A DNA stretch of 64,000 nt, from the NCBI GenBank assembly GCA_021397835.1, contig JAJFZO010000609.1:11348001-11412000 (forward strand). Direction: 5' to 3'. The translations under genes were made by a program, and so were the position numbers. Below are positions 12,725 through 24,944 of this stretch, in pieces (positions within the stretch are counted from its first letter, which is position 1; the number at the start of each line of letters is the position of its first letter). The stretch comes from Moringa oleifera. Its lineage: Eukaryota; Streptophyta; Magnoliopsida; Brassicales; Moringaceae. The notes beneath the pieces were generated by a model, which had not been told where the DNA came from, searched no databases, and saw nothing but the letters and a program-made list of their open reading frames with translations.

Positions 12725-13085
12725 ATGTCTCTTTCTGTTTCTTTTCTGCTGCTCTCTATAGCGGCTTCAGGTGCATGTGCTTCAAGAAAATCTGTTCCAA
12801 ATCATTGTAAGATTTCCAGGTTTCTTATGCATGTGCTCACACTCATAAAAAACTAATAAGGTTTCTGTAACCCTCTTTCTCAGTGGCAATTATTATCAAA
12901 AAACTGAAAGAATGAATGTCTTAGTTTTATCCTTCTAATCTCTGGAATGAACCAGCTAATGCCCTGCAAGTTTCCTGAAAGAATGGAAATGACTCGGTTT
13001 CCGGGTTTGTTTTTTCCTTTCTCCAGGGACTGACAAATGTTGGAAGTTCACAGATTGTAAGAAGATGCTCTTTCCAGGTTATTGA
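12725..13085 (+). CDS. Doubtful small secreted cysteine-containing peptide
   Basis: The ATG at 12725 begins a signal-peptide-like sequence (MSLSVSFLLLSIAASGACAS) followed by RKSVPNH. A good donor (GTAAGA) follows at 12807. A pyrimidine-rich acceptor at about 13026 joins in frame to a segment reading TDKCWKFTDCKKMLFPGY and then TGA (13083-13085). A further GT at 13078 could join to more Cys-containing codons ending near 13180. Without splicing the frame is only 43 codons. I do not recognise the family. It could be a small secreted peptide gene, a decayed copy or a coincidence. Confidence 0.2.
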
Positions 13086-13753
13086 TTTTTCAGCAGGCAC
13101 ACTTGCCTTCTTTCCAGCGTCCTGGAAACTTCGTGGTACATGCCTGACATGTCTTGTTCCTGCATTTACAGGCCCTTAGAACAGCAGCAATTAACATGGT
13201 TGTGACTGATGTTTACAGTACAAATAATGTGCTCCCTGGTAAAACTTTAGAGGATAAAATTGTTTTCTTGAATAAGGAGTTTTTACTGATCTGTAACACT
13301 TCAATAAAATAAATAAAAATTTAATAGAATTCAGATCAACCATTCATTTTTTTAGAAGAAAAATGAAGCTTTTTTTCCTGAAAAAAAGAAAAATATGATA
13401 GAAAAAGAAGCTCACCTGCTTCTGTTGTCACTTGAACTTTGAGCCTATCAGATAATGGAGATCATTAAATCGCTTCTTTCACTTCATCCAGAGATGATTT
13501 ACCAGCGAAATCACGTTTTTGAGCAAGGTTAAAATATTGATTTCAATCAGATTCTGGGCTCAAGGAAATCTTTCTGTCCAAGGGACCGATACAAGCCCGA
13601 TCCAAATTTCAGGGCAATTGTCTATTGGGCCCGAGCCGAAGGGGTTACACTGACCTTTTACTGTTCGGTGATGGGTCCCAGGCTAACTGAAACCAACCAT
13701 ATGTTTTTGCTTCGCGGGTAAGCCATACTGTGATCTCCACCACCAGAGTCACC

Positions 13754-13870
13754 ATGACCACCACCACCGTGGCCACCACTCGTTCTGCTGGTGTCGCCTT
13801 TCCATTTCTTTCTCGAAATTTCGCTGTTTCTCAATTTGTCTTATGTCTTCGCTTCCTTATCGGGCAATAA
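13754..13870 (+). CDS. Possible upstream ORF of the EMB8/CPBP gene (38 aa)
   Basis: An ATG at 13754 opens a 38-codon frame closing with TAA at 13868, about 88 bases before the main start codon at 13959. The sequence (MTTTTVATTRSAGVAFPFLS then RNFAVS) is Thr/Ser/Arg-rich and hydrophobic, rather like an organellar targeting peptide. Whether it lies in the transcript is unknown. If so, it could reduce translation of the main frame. Confidence 0.3.
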   Translation: MTTTTVATTRSAGVAFPFLSRNFAVSQFVLCLRFLIGQ

Positions 13871-13958
13871 AGCTCGATAAAGATAGAAAAAGTTCAAAAG
13901 GAGAGAAGAAGAGACAAAGAGAAAAAGAGAAGCAGAGCTTAATCCACAACTGGGAAAA

Positions 13959-15896
13959 ATGAACCTCTCTTCAAATTATACTAATCTCCACTTTAAACTC
14001 ACGAAGCAGAGATCCTTTCTTCTCCCGCAAAACATCCTTCTCGAATCCCGCGAATTGAGATTCTACTACAAGAAACGGCGGCGTCTCAAACGCGCCCCGA
14101 AGCTCGTGGTAGTCCGCTCCTCCCTCCCATCCCCGCTCGACGGCCTGAAGCTTAATTCCTTTGATTTCCTTGCCCCTGCGGTGTTAGGGCTTGCTTCGGG
14201 ATTCGGGCTGTTCTTATCCTCGCGATTAGGGGAATCCGAGAGACATGGCAGCGAAGAAGTCTGTAATATTGTCGGAGAATGGCTTCTTTTCACGAGCCCT
14301 ACGCCCTTCAACCGTTTCGTCCTCCTTCGCTGCCCATCTGTGTCTTTCAAAGGCAGCGAGCTTCTCGAGGACGTCAACGAGAAGCTCGTCAAGGAGGACA
14401 GGCACTTCGTGAGGCTCAACACGGGGAGGATTCTGGCCATGACTGCTGCAGACGAAGGTAATGCCTTGGAGAGTAGTAGGTTGGACTACCAGAGGGTCTG
14501 CATAAGCGCAGAGGATGGAGGCGTCATTTCGTTGGACTGGCCAGCGAATTTGGATCTCAAGGACGAGCGTGGTTTGGACACTACTTTGCTGTTGGTCCCA
14601 GGAACCGCAGAAGGGAGCATGGAGAGGAGTGTGCAGTCGTTTGTGTGTGAGGCGCTCAAGCATGGCTTATTTCCGGTGGTTATGAATCCTAGGGGTTGCG
14701 CTGGTTCGCCACTCATTACGCCACGGTAAGCATACCTGGTTCGTATCTGTTAGTTATTAGATTGTTTTGATTCTTTGGATGCTATTTGCTTGGTTTATTG
14801 GAGGGAACTGGTTGTTTGTTTTTTGTTTGATGGTATGTTACCTCCACATGATAAATAAAGGATTTCAGTGATTCAAATGGTGTGGAATATTGGACCATGC
14901 AGACTACCTGCTCTGCTGAATGGTTTGGTGTGGATATAATGATCCCAAGCCTAAACCTTCCACTAGCTGCAAGTAATAGTTAACATACAAGCAATTTGTT
15001 TGAGCTCTCCATGGTTAAACATCCTCCCATTACTTCCAGGTCCTTGACATTCTTCAGGTGTTGCCTGTGGTTCTTTAAAGGAAATGGATTTGTAACAGAA
15101 AAAGAAAGCTTTATATCTTTAGACCAAAACAGGGTTATGTTGAAATGCAGCTTAATTGCTTAACTCGAGAGCTTAACATGTTGTCAGGCTAGTTTGTCTG
15201 TTGCTTGTGGGGGCAGCATATTTTGCCTGAAAATTGGGAGATTAACCTTTAGTTACACAATTCATGTTAGGGAAAGTGATGGACAGAGGAATGGTTCCCT
15301 CCTGTTCTTTTAATTTCCACTGGGGATGGATAACACGTTTTGTTGAATCATCTCCTTTTCCGTGTACTTCCTTAATAAGGAGAAGAAAAAAATTCATTTG
15401 TGATTTTTTTTTTTTGAGGAACGTGAGTTTCATGTGCAGCCTTCTCAATGACAAGATTATCTATCGTGGGTTTTCTCATTGGATATCTTGTGAAACTATC
15501 TTATAGTAGGGCTTCTTAACTACTTCAATTATGTAGGTTATTTACAGCAGCTGACAGCGATGATATCTGCACAGCTGTACAGTTCATCAATAAGGTGAGG
15601 CCATGGACAACATTGATGGGTGTTGGCTGGGGATATGGTGCGAATATGTTGACAAAGTATTTGGCAGAAGTTGGAGAGAAAACACCTCTTACTGCTGCCA
15701 CATGCATTGACAATCCTTTTGACTTAGAAGAGGCCACAAGGTCCTCCCCTCATCACCTTGCTTTGGATCAAATGCTAGCTGGTGGACTTATTGATATACT
15801 GAGATCTAACAAGGTGAGTGATTGTGCTAAAAATCCCTCTTCTTGGGGACAGGATGCTTGCTTTGGCATGCTTCTATCACTGTCAGCCATTCATTT

Positions 15897-15927
<31 letters not shown>

Positions 15928-18900
15928 TTTTTTTTTCCTGATAGCAGCTTGTGCTTAATTCAATTATTTAGGAACTATTTCAAGGCAGAGCAAAAGGGTT
16001 TGATGTGGAAAAGGCTCTTTCTGCAAAATCTGTTCGTGATTTTGAAAAAGCAATATCCATGGTATCTTATGGTTTTGAGGCGATAGAAGACTTCTATTCT
16101 AACTCTAGCACACAAGTTGTAGTTGGGAATGTGAAGATTCCTGTTCTCTTTATACAGGTTCATGTGCTGCACTTCTAAAGCCGTTTGCTTTGGGTTTCAC
16201 CAAGATTATCTTTTCCTTCGTTTTGTCTTCTTTTGCTTTATAAATGACTTGCCTGTGATCATTGTAACACTTGATGTGTGTCTCAACTAAAACTTTCTTG
16301 GCAAAACTTTCCCTGAGAAGATACCCGAAAGCTAAGTGAAGGAACATGACTTATTTCTCCCAGTTTTATGTTAGATTTTCTGCAATGGAGGGAGGCAGTA
16401 AAGCTATAAGTAACTTCGGTCATGAATACTTGCTACTGTTGGGCTGCTGAAGCTCATGAGTCAATCTGAGAATCATGCTGCTCAAGTTTCCCTGTTTATC
16501 TCATGAGCCTAGTGGAAGGCCACTAAGGTAGCCCTCCATCTGGCACAGTTGGAGTGGCATAATTATCTTATTGCAGTTACAAATTTGATAATCACCATTG
16601 ACTCCTTAACTATAAGAACTTTTTTATTCATTAACACAGATTTATATCTCTCTCGCTTTGTGTGTCTCTCTCCCCCCCTCCCCCCCCCCCCCCCCCTCCC
16701 CTTTTCTCTCTTTCTTTCTGTCTCTAAACACACGCAGTGAGGCATGACTCCATCAAAGTCATAAGCATGTATTTGAATTTGTAGCTCAAGCTTAATACCC
16801 AATGTTTGCTTTGCATCTCATAATACCATGCACAGTTATCCGTCAAAAGGACCACTTTGAAAGTTAACTCTAATGTTTTCAGCATGGTCATTATGTTATT
16901 AAAAATTTGCTTGTCCATGCCAGATCGATTGATAAAGAAATCTAAACGGTTATTTTTTAAATTTGTCAGAATGATGATGAAACAGTGCCACTGTTCTCCA
17001 TTCCACGTGGTGTGATAGCAGAAAATCCATTTACAAGCCTACTGTTATGCTCTTGTTCATCATCAAATTCTACTGCTAGAGACAGAGCTGCTGTAATTTG
17101 GTGCCAGAATCTTACCATTGAGGTATCACTTGATTCTTTCTTGTTTGACTTGATTTCTTGAATTTAAGCAAAACTTTGGGGTTCTTATCAGGGTTGTCCA
17201 TAGCATTAGGGTTTTGCATTGCTCAAGTAAAATCTTATAGGTGGACTGACTGAAACAGAAGTGAAGGATTAACATTTTGTTTGAGAATTTTAAAGTCCAC
17301 TTTAATGTTCAGGCCATTAGGAATCCCCTAGGCCAGCTTTATCTCCGGAGATTGTTGATGCCGGGCTGCCAATGAAAAGTCTTGCAAGCTTTTGGTACTT
17401 TCACTTGAAAAAGGTTCATTGTTAAATTATACCGATTCAACCGAAGTAATTTAACTTTAAATGATCCGTTGAGGATTTGATTAGGTGAAAGTATACAGTA
17501 GATTCTTACAAGCCCTTAGATGCCTCTTGTTCAATGTTTAATGATAGAAGCCCATCCAGCATCCAGTTTGAATTGTGTTGTGAGAGGTACTTATGGTGTT
17601 TTAGTGTTAGCCCTAAAGGCCACTAACCATCCTCTGATCATTTTTTTTAACCTTGTTTCTTTTTTGGTTGGAGAATCTGCTAGAGAATGAGGCGATTTGC
17701 AATAGCAAATTATTTCTGATTGGTGTCTATGTGGCCCATGCAGTGGCTCACAGCTGTAGAACTTGGACTTCTGAAGGGTCGTCATCCTCTTCTAAAAGAT
17801 GTAGATGTCACCATTAACCCTTCAAAAGGCTTAGCTCTAGTGGAAGGAATAGCATCTGGTAAGGGTGGCAAAGTTAAAAAGATCGTAGATCTTATGCAAT
17901 CAAAATCTGTAAATGATTACTCTGTAGATCCTGCAGCAGAGATGCTGGAAGATGGTGAATCAGCTACAAGCTTTCACTTTGGGGCTGGACAAGTTTCAAA
18001 GAAAGATGTGGAACTTGATGTTAAGGGGTTGTATGAAATGCACAATGGTGCAGTGGCTCAGACTAGCTCAGTTGAAGCAGAATTTGTTGAAAAGGATGAA
18101 GCCGGTGCAGAAGATGGCGAAAGAGGAGAAGTGCTACTGACAGCAGAAGTGATTATGAATGTGCTTGATATAACTATGCCTGGAATTCTGAAAGAAAATG
18201 AGAAGAAGAAGGTAATGCTAAAAGTTGTTGTTCATGTTCTGTCATCATATATCTAGACACTTGTAATCTAAATATGTAATTTATCTTATCATGGTTTTCA
18301 GCTTTATGATACTCTCTACATAATCACTGCACCTCACTGAGCATAACAATTATATAGTTATTAGAGTTGAAGTGTGTGTTCTCTTTCATTTTTCTCCTTT
18401 TGTCTTTTTCTGTTGCATAATGTACATAAAGTTTGTTGAATTATGAAAACTTTCGCTCTTTGTATACAGCTTATAACTTGGAGGTGAACTGCACATGTGG
18501 TTTTATGTGAAGTACTATCATTTTTCTATATTCATTTATGCCTTCTTTTTTTTCTTGAGTTTCACCATATTTATCATACTCTGGATCATGCCAATCCATT
18601 TCTTATGCCATTTTAATATTCTTCAATGTAGCTGCAAATTTTGATTGATACTAATTCTTTTACATTTTTATGATAATTATTAAGGAGGTGATGCAAATGT
18701 GTTCACGTAGGAATTAGTACCTATTGCTCCCCTTCTATGTACTCTACTTTATGTGTCATGGGTATCAGACACAAGTGCGGAGCAAGAAAATTATTTCTTC
18801 ACCTTTTCATGAACGGGTTTGTTGGATCTTATATATGTGTTTGTGAGGGACTGTTGCCCTTGTGTTGTTCCTTCTGTATGACACTTGGACTCTCTGCTTT

Positions 18901-21900
18901 ACTCACAATCAAGGAAGTGTTCGGAGAGAGATAGCTGCTTATTTGTATTTAAATTTTCAATTTTTCCTGTCCATGGTGCAGGAGGAGGGTGAGCAATGCT
19001 TGCATGTAGTTGTATGTGAAACAAAATAGCTGCTTTCTAATACTTTGGCATGAGCTAGTTGATTGCATGCATGTTGTTAGAATGTTATGTGTTTGCTTCC
19101 TGTGATAACTTTTAGGTTCCGTTAATAATTCAATGATAATTATCTAGAATACTTGTCCAGGTGTTGGCTGCTGTTGATCAAGGAGAGACACTTGTGAAAG
19201 CTTTGCAAGATGCTGTGCCAGAGGATGTTCGTGAAAAGCTCACAACTGCTGTATCTGGGATTTTGCATGCTCAAGGAACAAACTTAAAATTTGATGGACT
19301 TCTGGATATTGATAGGATTCCCAGTATTTCACCAGTGATTAGGTCAAAAACCTCGAGACTAGTTGGAGGAATATCAAATGCTGAAGTTCTATCTAAAGAT
19401 TCCCCATTGTCGGATCAGATGAAAAGTTCTGATGATTTGATGGATGACTCCAATAACAGTCACCCTAAAACCGACAAGCTTGTCACTGGACTGGGATCAG
19501 AGCCTCTCCCATTTGAAAGTTCACAGAAGTCTGGTGAGACTGGTCAGTTGATTAGTGGTCATCATTGTGATATTTCTGCTTCAGGAAGGAAAAGCAGTAA
19601 CGAGACAGGAATCAATCATGAAAATGACAAATTCATCAAGGAAAAACTGTCTCCATCTTCTGACTCTAGTGAGAAGGGCTCGGAAAATGGTGTCAAGCCT
19701 AGTACTATAAATCAGGCTGAAAAGTCAGGTACAACCGAGGAAGCAATTAGTGATGGCTATAGAGTAGACCTAGATGTTGGAGGAGCCAGACCAGAAATAA
19801 AGGAGGACAATGTTGAGAAAAATGAAGGAAAAACCCTGGATTCTTCAACTGACCAAAATAAGATGACATCTACCAATATGGCAGAGCAAGCAGTGTCATC
19901 TCAGGTGCCCTCTTCTGAGACCCATCAAGTGGAAAAGGAAGGAAATGATCATCAGAAGAAAGAAAACAGAAGTGCACAATCTGTTCCTGATCCAAGTAAA
20001 TCAGTTGTGTCTGATTCAAATACTCCAGCATTCAGTGTTTCTCAAGCGTTAGATGCTCTGACAGGGATGGATGATTCAACCCAAGTGGCTGTAAACAGTG
20101 TTTTTGGTGTTATAGAAAATATGATTTCACAGTTGGAATATGAAAACAATGATGGAAATGAGGTCAAGGATGAGAAAATTGATTCATTGTCTGAGAAACA
20201 ACAAATTGTCAGTGACCACACATTGGGAAAGAAAAAAGACAATGATAATGATCCCTCTGATACATCACACGATCCTCATTTATATAATTGGCGTGAGAAT
20301 AGCATGTACCCATATTCTGATGCAAGAACTGCATGGGTGGAGGAGCAGCACTGTCAGGATTCTATTTCATATGATGAAAATAGCACTGATGGTTCTCATG
20401 GAAATAATGAAGCTAACAAATTAGGTATGGAGAGTAAAAAGAAGGATAATTTAGTTGGTAGCAAACTTCTGGCTGATTATTCTGACAGACATGTAAATAA
20501 AGTTTTACCATACATGAGTCCTAATCAATATTGGAATTCTCTACATAACGAATATTTTCCAGGATATCTTCTTTCAGAACTCCCAAATACCAAGCCTTTA
20601 GATGTGGATACTACTGCTGCTCTTCTGCTTGACTATTATCCAGAAGAAGGACAATGGAAGCTCCTGGAACAACCTGGAAGTGTTGGAGATTCTACTGCCG
20701 ATGTTAAAACTAACAAGGGTATGGACAGACAGGTTCAGACCCATTCCCCTGAAAAATCAAATCATGCCGATAATTTTATTGAACCATCGTATGTGATATT
20801 AGATACAGAGAAGCATCAGGAACTTGTTGGAGAGTATGAAAAAATTGACGATAGAAGTGAAAGTGTTAAAAAAAGTGATGACAGATCAGAGGAGATGTTG
20901 CAATTTGTAAAAGTTATAATACTGGATTCCTTGAAGGTGGAAGTTGACCGCAGGCTAAGTGCGTCTGACATGAAAAAAATGAAATCTCGATTTGATACAG
21001 ATATAGAAAAAGTGGCAAATGCTGTGGCTTTGGCTGTTGACCATGATGAGGGCTATACTTATTTTGAAGGTAATGACATTAATATCGATTGTACTACAGA
21101 AAAAATTGGCACTCTTCATGGGAACAACATTATCAGGGCCATTTCATCTGCTATTCAGGGTACAAGTTATCTGAGAAGAGTGGTGCCAGTTGGTGTCATT
21201 GTAGGCTCTAGCTTAGCTGCTCTGAGAAAATATTTTCATGTATCTACAGCATATGATGGTAGAAGTGATGTTATGGCGACTGATCAAACCAAAAAATCTG
21301 GAAACAAAATTCATGAAAAGACCAGTTTAAAAGAGCCTAATGAGAAAACTAATCGAAGTAGCAATTTGAATAGTCCAATAGATATAAAGAGGGATGAATT
21401 TGGTTCGAATTATAGTAGAAATGACAGTGTCATGATTGGTGCTGTAACAGCTGCCCTGGGAGCCTCTGCTATACTGGTTCAGCAAAAGGTATTAGTTTAC
21501 TTTTAAATCTTATGCTTGCACTTACACACACGCCAGTAGATGGATTTGGCTGTCCCTGTATAAAGATATGTATTTACATTCATACAAATAAGCACATGCA
21601 CCACTTGTGTCATAATTCCTTGAATTAATTACAGGAAATCACTGACATTTATTTTCCCTCTTCTTCTTTCTTTTTCTCATTCTTTGGTCACACATATTGA
21701 TTGTTTTCTTGCTAAACATATTTGCAAAGGATGCTCAGAAAGGCGAGGAACCTATTGTAGGCTCATCCAAGTCCTTTAAGGAGAAAGGAACTCTACATAA
21801 AGAGCCTGATAAACTTGAGGAGGCAACATCTGAAAAAAATCAAAGTAACATAGTCACGAGCCTGGCTGAGAAAGCTATGTCTGTTGCTGGTCCTGTTGTA

Positions 21901-24900
21901 CCTACGAAGGAAGATGGTGAAGTGGATCAAGACAGGTCTATGACATTTAACATTTTGAAGTTCTATCATATATGAGCTTATTGGCTGCATAGCCCTTTCT
22001 AAAATTTATTTACATTTCACTGTGTGAACAGGCTAGTAGCTATGCTGGCAGATTTGGGACAAAAGGGTGGCATATTGAGGCTGGTTGGAAAGATTGCTTT
22101 GCTTTGGGGTGGACTTCGTGGTGCTATGAGTCTGACTGACAGGCTTATCTCATTTCTGCACATTGCTGAGCGCCCCTTGTTCCAGAGGTGAAAAGTTACA
22201 AGTCATCTCTTTTTGTCATCTGTATCCTCCTCCCCCTCTCCTCTTTTTTCTATTAAGTGTAATGTAATTTTTGAAAGCAACTTAGGAAGGGTAACTAATG
22301 CTAGTTTAGGGAGTTGAACTTAGGAGAAACTATATTGAAAGCATTACAAGGATGCTTAATCTGTCTGTTCTGTTTTCCAGCTTTTCCCCCATGGAGGTTA
22401 GCATTGACAACTATGTGCCCTTATTCTATGATTCTCTCTATTTTGGCAGAAATGAGATTACTATTTAACTCGTGAAATTAATATGGACAAGACCAAAGGT
22501 CCAATATTTGAGATGTTGATTTTAGTTTTAGCATCATTTTATGCCTTCCATTGCAGCCTACCTGTTATTTGGTTGTCTGCTAAGATGTATGCTTATGTCC
22601 AAGAGTTGTAGTCCCATTTGTAGCAGAATGGTGAGAGAAGCATTAGTTAGCCCTATGATATGGTTTATCAAGAAGATGCCAAATGTTAAACTTCCATTTT
22701 CCATGTTGTCTCGTCGACCTTGCAATGTTCTATGGCACAACTTTTCTGAAATTCTCTACTTGATGTCTTTGTATTATCGATGTTATATATTGTAAATTAA
22801 TTTGCAATGTGCAGCACAGACATTGTTATACTAATTGGTCTAATTATTTGGTTTCTGTCCGGATTTTTCCTTTCAGAATTCTTGGATTTGTCAGCATGTT
22901 ACTTGTTTTATGGTCGCCAGTTTTTGTTCCGTTACTTCCAACAATTGTGCGTAGCTGGACAACAAGTAATCCCTCTAGAATGGCTGAACTGGCTTGCATC
23001 ATCGGCCTCTACACTGCTGTATTGATTCTTGTTATGTTATGGGGCAAAAGAATACGAGGGTATGAAAATCCACTTCAGCAATATGGGTTGGATCTTACAT
23101 CATCAGCAAAGGTACTGAGTTAAACCATAGTAGTAGGTTTTTGCAGGGACTTACATTGTCAGAAATTTTCTTTCATTCACATTTTCAAGTTTGAATATAT
23201 GGCAACCAAAGAGGATTTAGATATACGGATAAGTGGTCTTGCAAATGGTTTTGCGTAAACCTACCATTGATGAGGTGAAGTTTCATGCATGCAATATAGT
23301 GACCAGATAAAATTGTAATATCATCCAATGCAACTATAGTTGTGCAATTTTTAGTTTTGAACCCATGCTCCAATTGTGATACTGGCAGCAGTCTGATCCT
23401 CCTTGGAACCTGATTCTGTCTCCATATTGATCAGTTCTTTAACTTGGATGCTTGAGTTAGTAAACAAAACATTTTGCATCGCAAGAAACTCTTGGCAGAT
23501 CTGAGGCTAGACCTGACATAAGAGAATTATCCTGGACAAACAAATTGCATCTTTTTGATGTTTTATTTGATCAGTGAAAATTGTGGTTTTGTTTTTCTTC
23601 CTATTTTGTTCCGGTTTCTTTTTTTCCTTACTCTGTTCTGTTTTTTCAGACCTTTTATTTATTTATGGTCTACATATGATGACTTTGTATGTGATGTATT
23701 ATTAGTTGCATTGTTTATAGTTCTTTGGAATTTTATGCTCTTTCAATGATGTTCTTCGACAAAAAGTGTTATATCCTAGCTCATTGCTTGCAGATTCAAG
23801 ATTCTTTGAAGGGTTTCATTGGAGGAATCATAGTTGTTTTGTTAATACAGTCTGTAAATGCTTTAATTGGCTGTGTAAGTTTCTCTTGGCCTACAAGTCC
23901 TCCTTCTTCCTTGGGTGCCATGACTTGGCTCAAAGCCTGTGGACAAATGCTTATACTGGCTGGTTGGGGAATTATAACGGCGACTGGTGTTGTGCTTGTT
24001 GAAGAACTACTTTTCAGGTCATGGTTGCCTGAGGAAATTTCCACTGATTTGGGTTATCATCAAGGAATTATTATGTCAGGACTTGTATTCTCTTTATTGC
24101 AGAGGTATCTTCATTTCCTATTTGAAATATAAGTTTCTATGAATTTTCTTTACTCTTAGCTTTATCATGGTTATTCTACCATTAGCAGTACTTTTCAAAT
24201 GAACTTATTACTTAAACTTATTTTTTCCGACTGGATCCCGGTCAGAGTAGAGATATGCATGGCCAAATGTTGTTGGAAAGAAAAATTTTCCTTATTCTTA
24301 AACATGTTCCTTTTGCTAGATGAGTAAGCTCAGATGCTTGATCTAGAAGTTGGTTTGCCTGTATATGGATTCGATTTGGCTATAGATGATTGTTGAATTG
24401 TGCTTTTGACCATTTAGCCATTCTCCATACCGAAGGTCATCCTTTGATTCCAACTTTTGCAAAGAAAGAATGTCATTGCTACTGAAATAGATATGCTGTC
24501 TTCAATCGTTGCTGTCTTTTATAAAAACCTCAATTCATCGATTCATGGAGCTATTTAGCAATTTGTTTAAGGAGGGTATGATGCATATTTGTAAGAAATT
24601 AATTGGCTCTGTTAACTTTATCAGTAACAATCTTCCTGTGATATTTTAGGTCTTTGACAGCAATCCCAGGGCTGTGGTTTTTATCTTTGGCTCTGGCAGG
24701 GGCTCGCCAAAGAATGGAAGGAAGCCTGTCCATTCCAATTGGGTTCCGTACAGGAATGATGGCTTCAAGCTTTGTGTTACAAAGAGGTGGTTTCCTGACT
24801 TATAGACCCAATTTCCCTGTTTGGATTATTGGAAGTCATCCATTCGAACCTTTTAGCGGGGCTGTTGGTCTTGCATTCTCTCTTTTACTGGCAACAATTC

Positions 24901-24944
24901 TCTATCCAAGTGAACATTTGAAAGGTAAGAAGGGAAAAATTTGA
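13959..24944 (+). CDS. EMB8-like alpha/beta-hydrolase fused to CPBP (CAAX-protease-like) membrane domain
   Basis: Eleven exons: 13959-14725, 15537-15813, 15972-16157, 16970-17122, 17744-18211, 19161-21488, 21730-21935, 22032-22187, 22877-23111, 23794-24104, 24650-24944. All introns are GT-AG, phases are continuous, total 1793 aa. The N-terminus is basic and Ser-rich, suggesting a plastid transit peptide. Residues about 100-460 match the EMB8/YheT-type alpha/beta-hydrolase fold (NPRGCAGSPLITPR, then GVGWGYGANM). The nucleophile elbow reads G-W-G-Y-G with Gly288 where Ser is expected, and no GGH-type His is visible. About residues 620-1390 form an acidic, Ser/Asp/Lys-rich, probably disordered linker, mostly in one 2.3-kb exon. 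The C-terminus has several membrane segments and the CPBP motif EELLFR (Glu1662, Glu1663, Arg1667). The family's later His positions read Gln1695 and Arg1729. It resembles Arabidopsis At2g03140 from memory. Function is not established; both modules may be non-catalytic. Confidence 0.88.
15896..15927. repeat. (TA)n microsatellite in intron 2 of the EMB8/CPBP gene
   Basis: A TATATATA tract with one interruption, followed by a poly-T run, upstream of the exon 3 acceptor at 15971. Confidence 0.75.
16671..16700. repeat. Poly-C tract in intron 3 of the EMB8/CPBP gene
   Basis: About 30 bases almost entirely C, flanked by CT-rich sequence. Its antisense frame reads as poly-Gly, so that frame is spurious. 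Confidence 0.8.
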
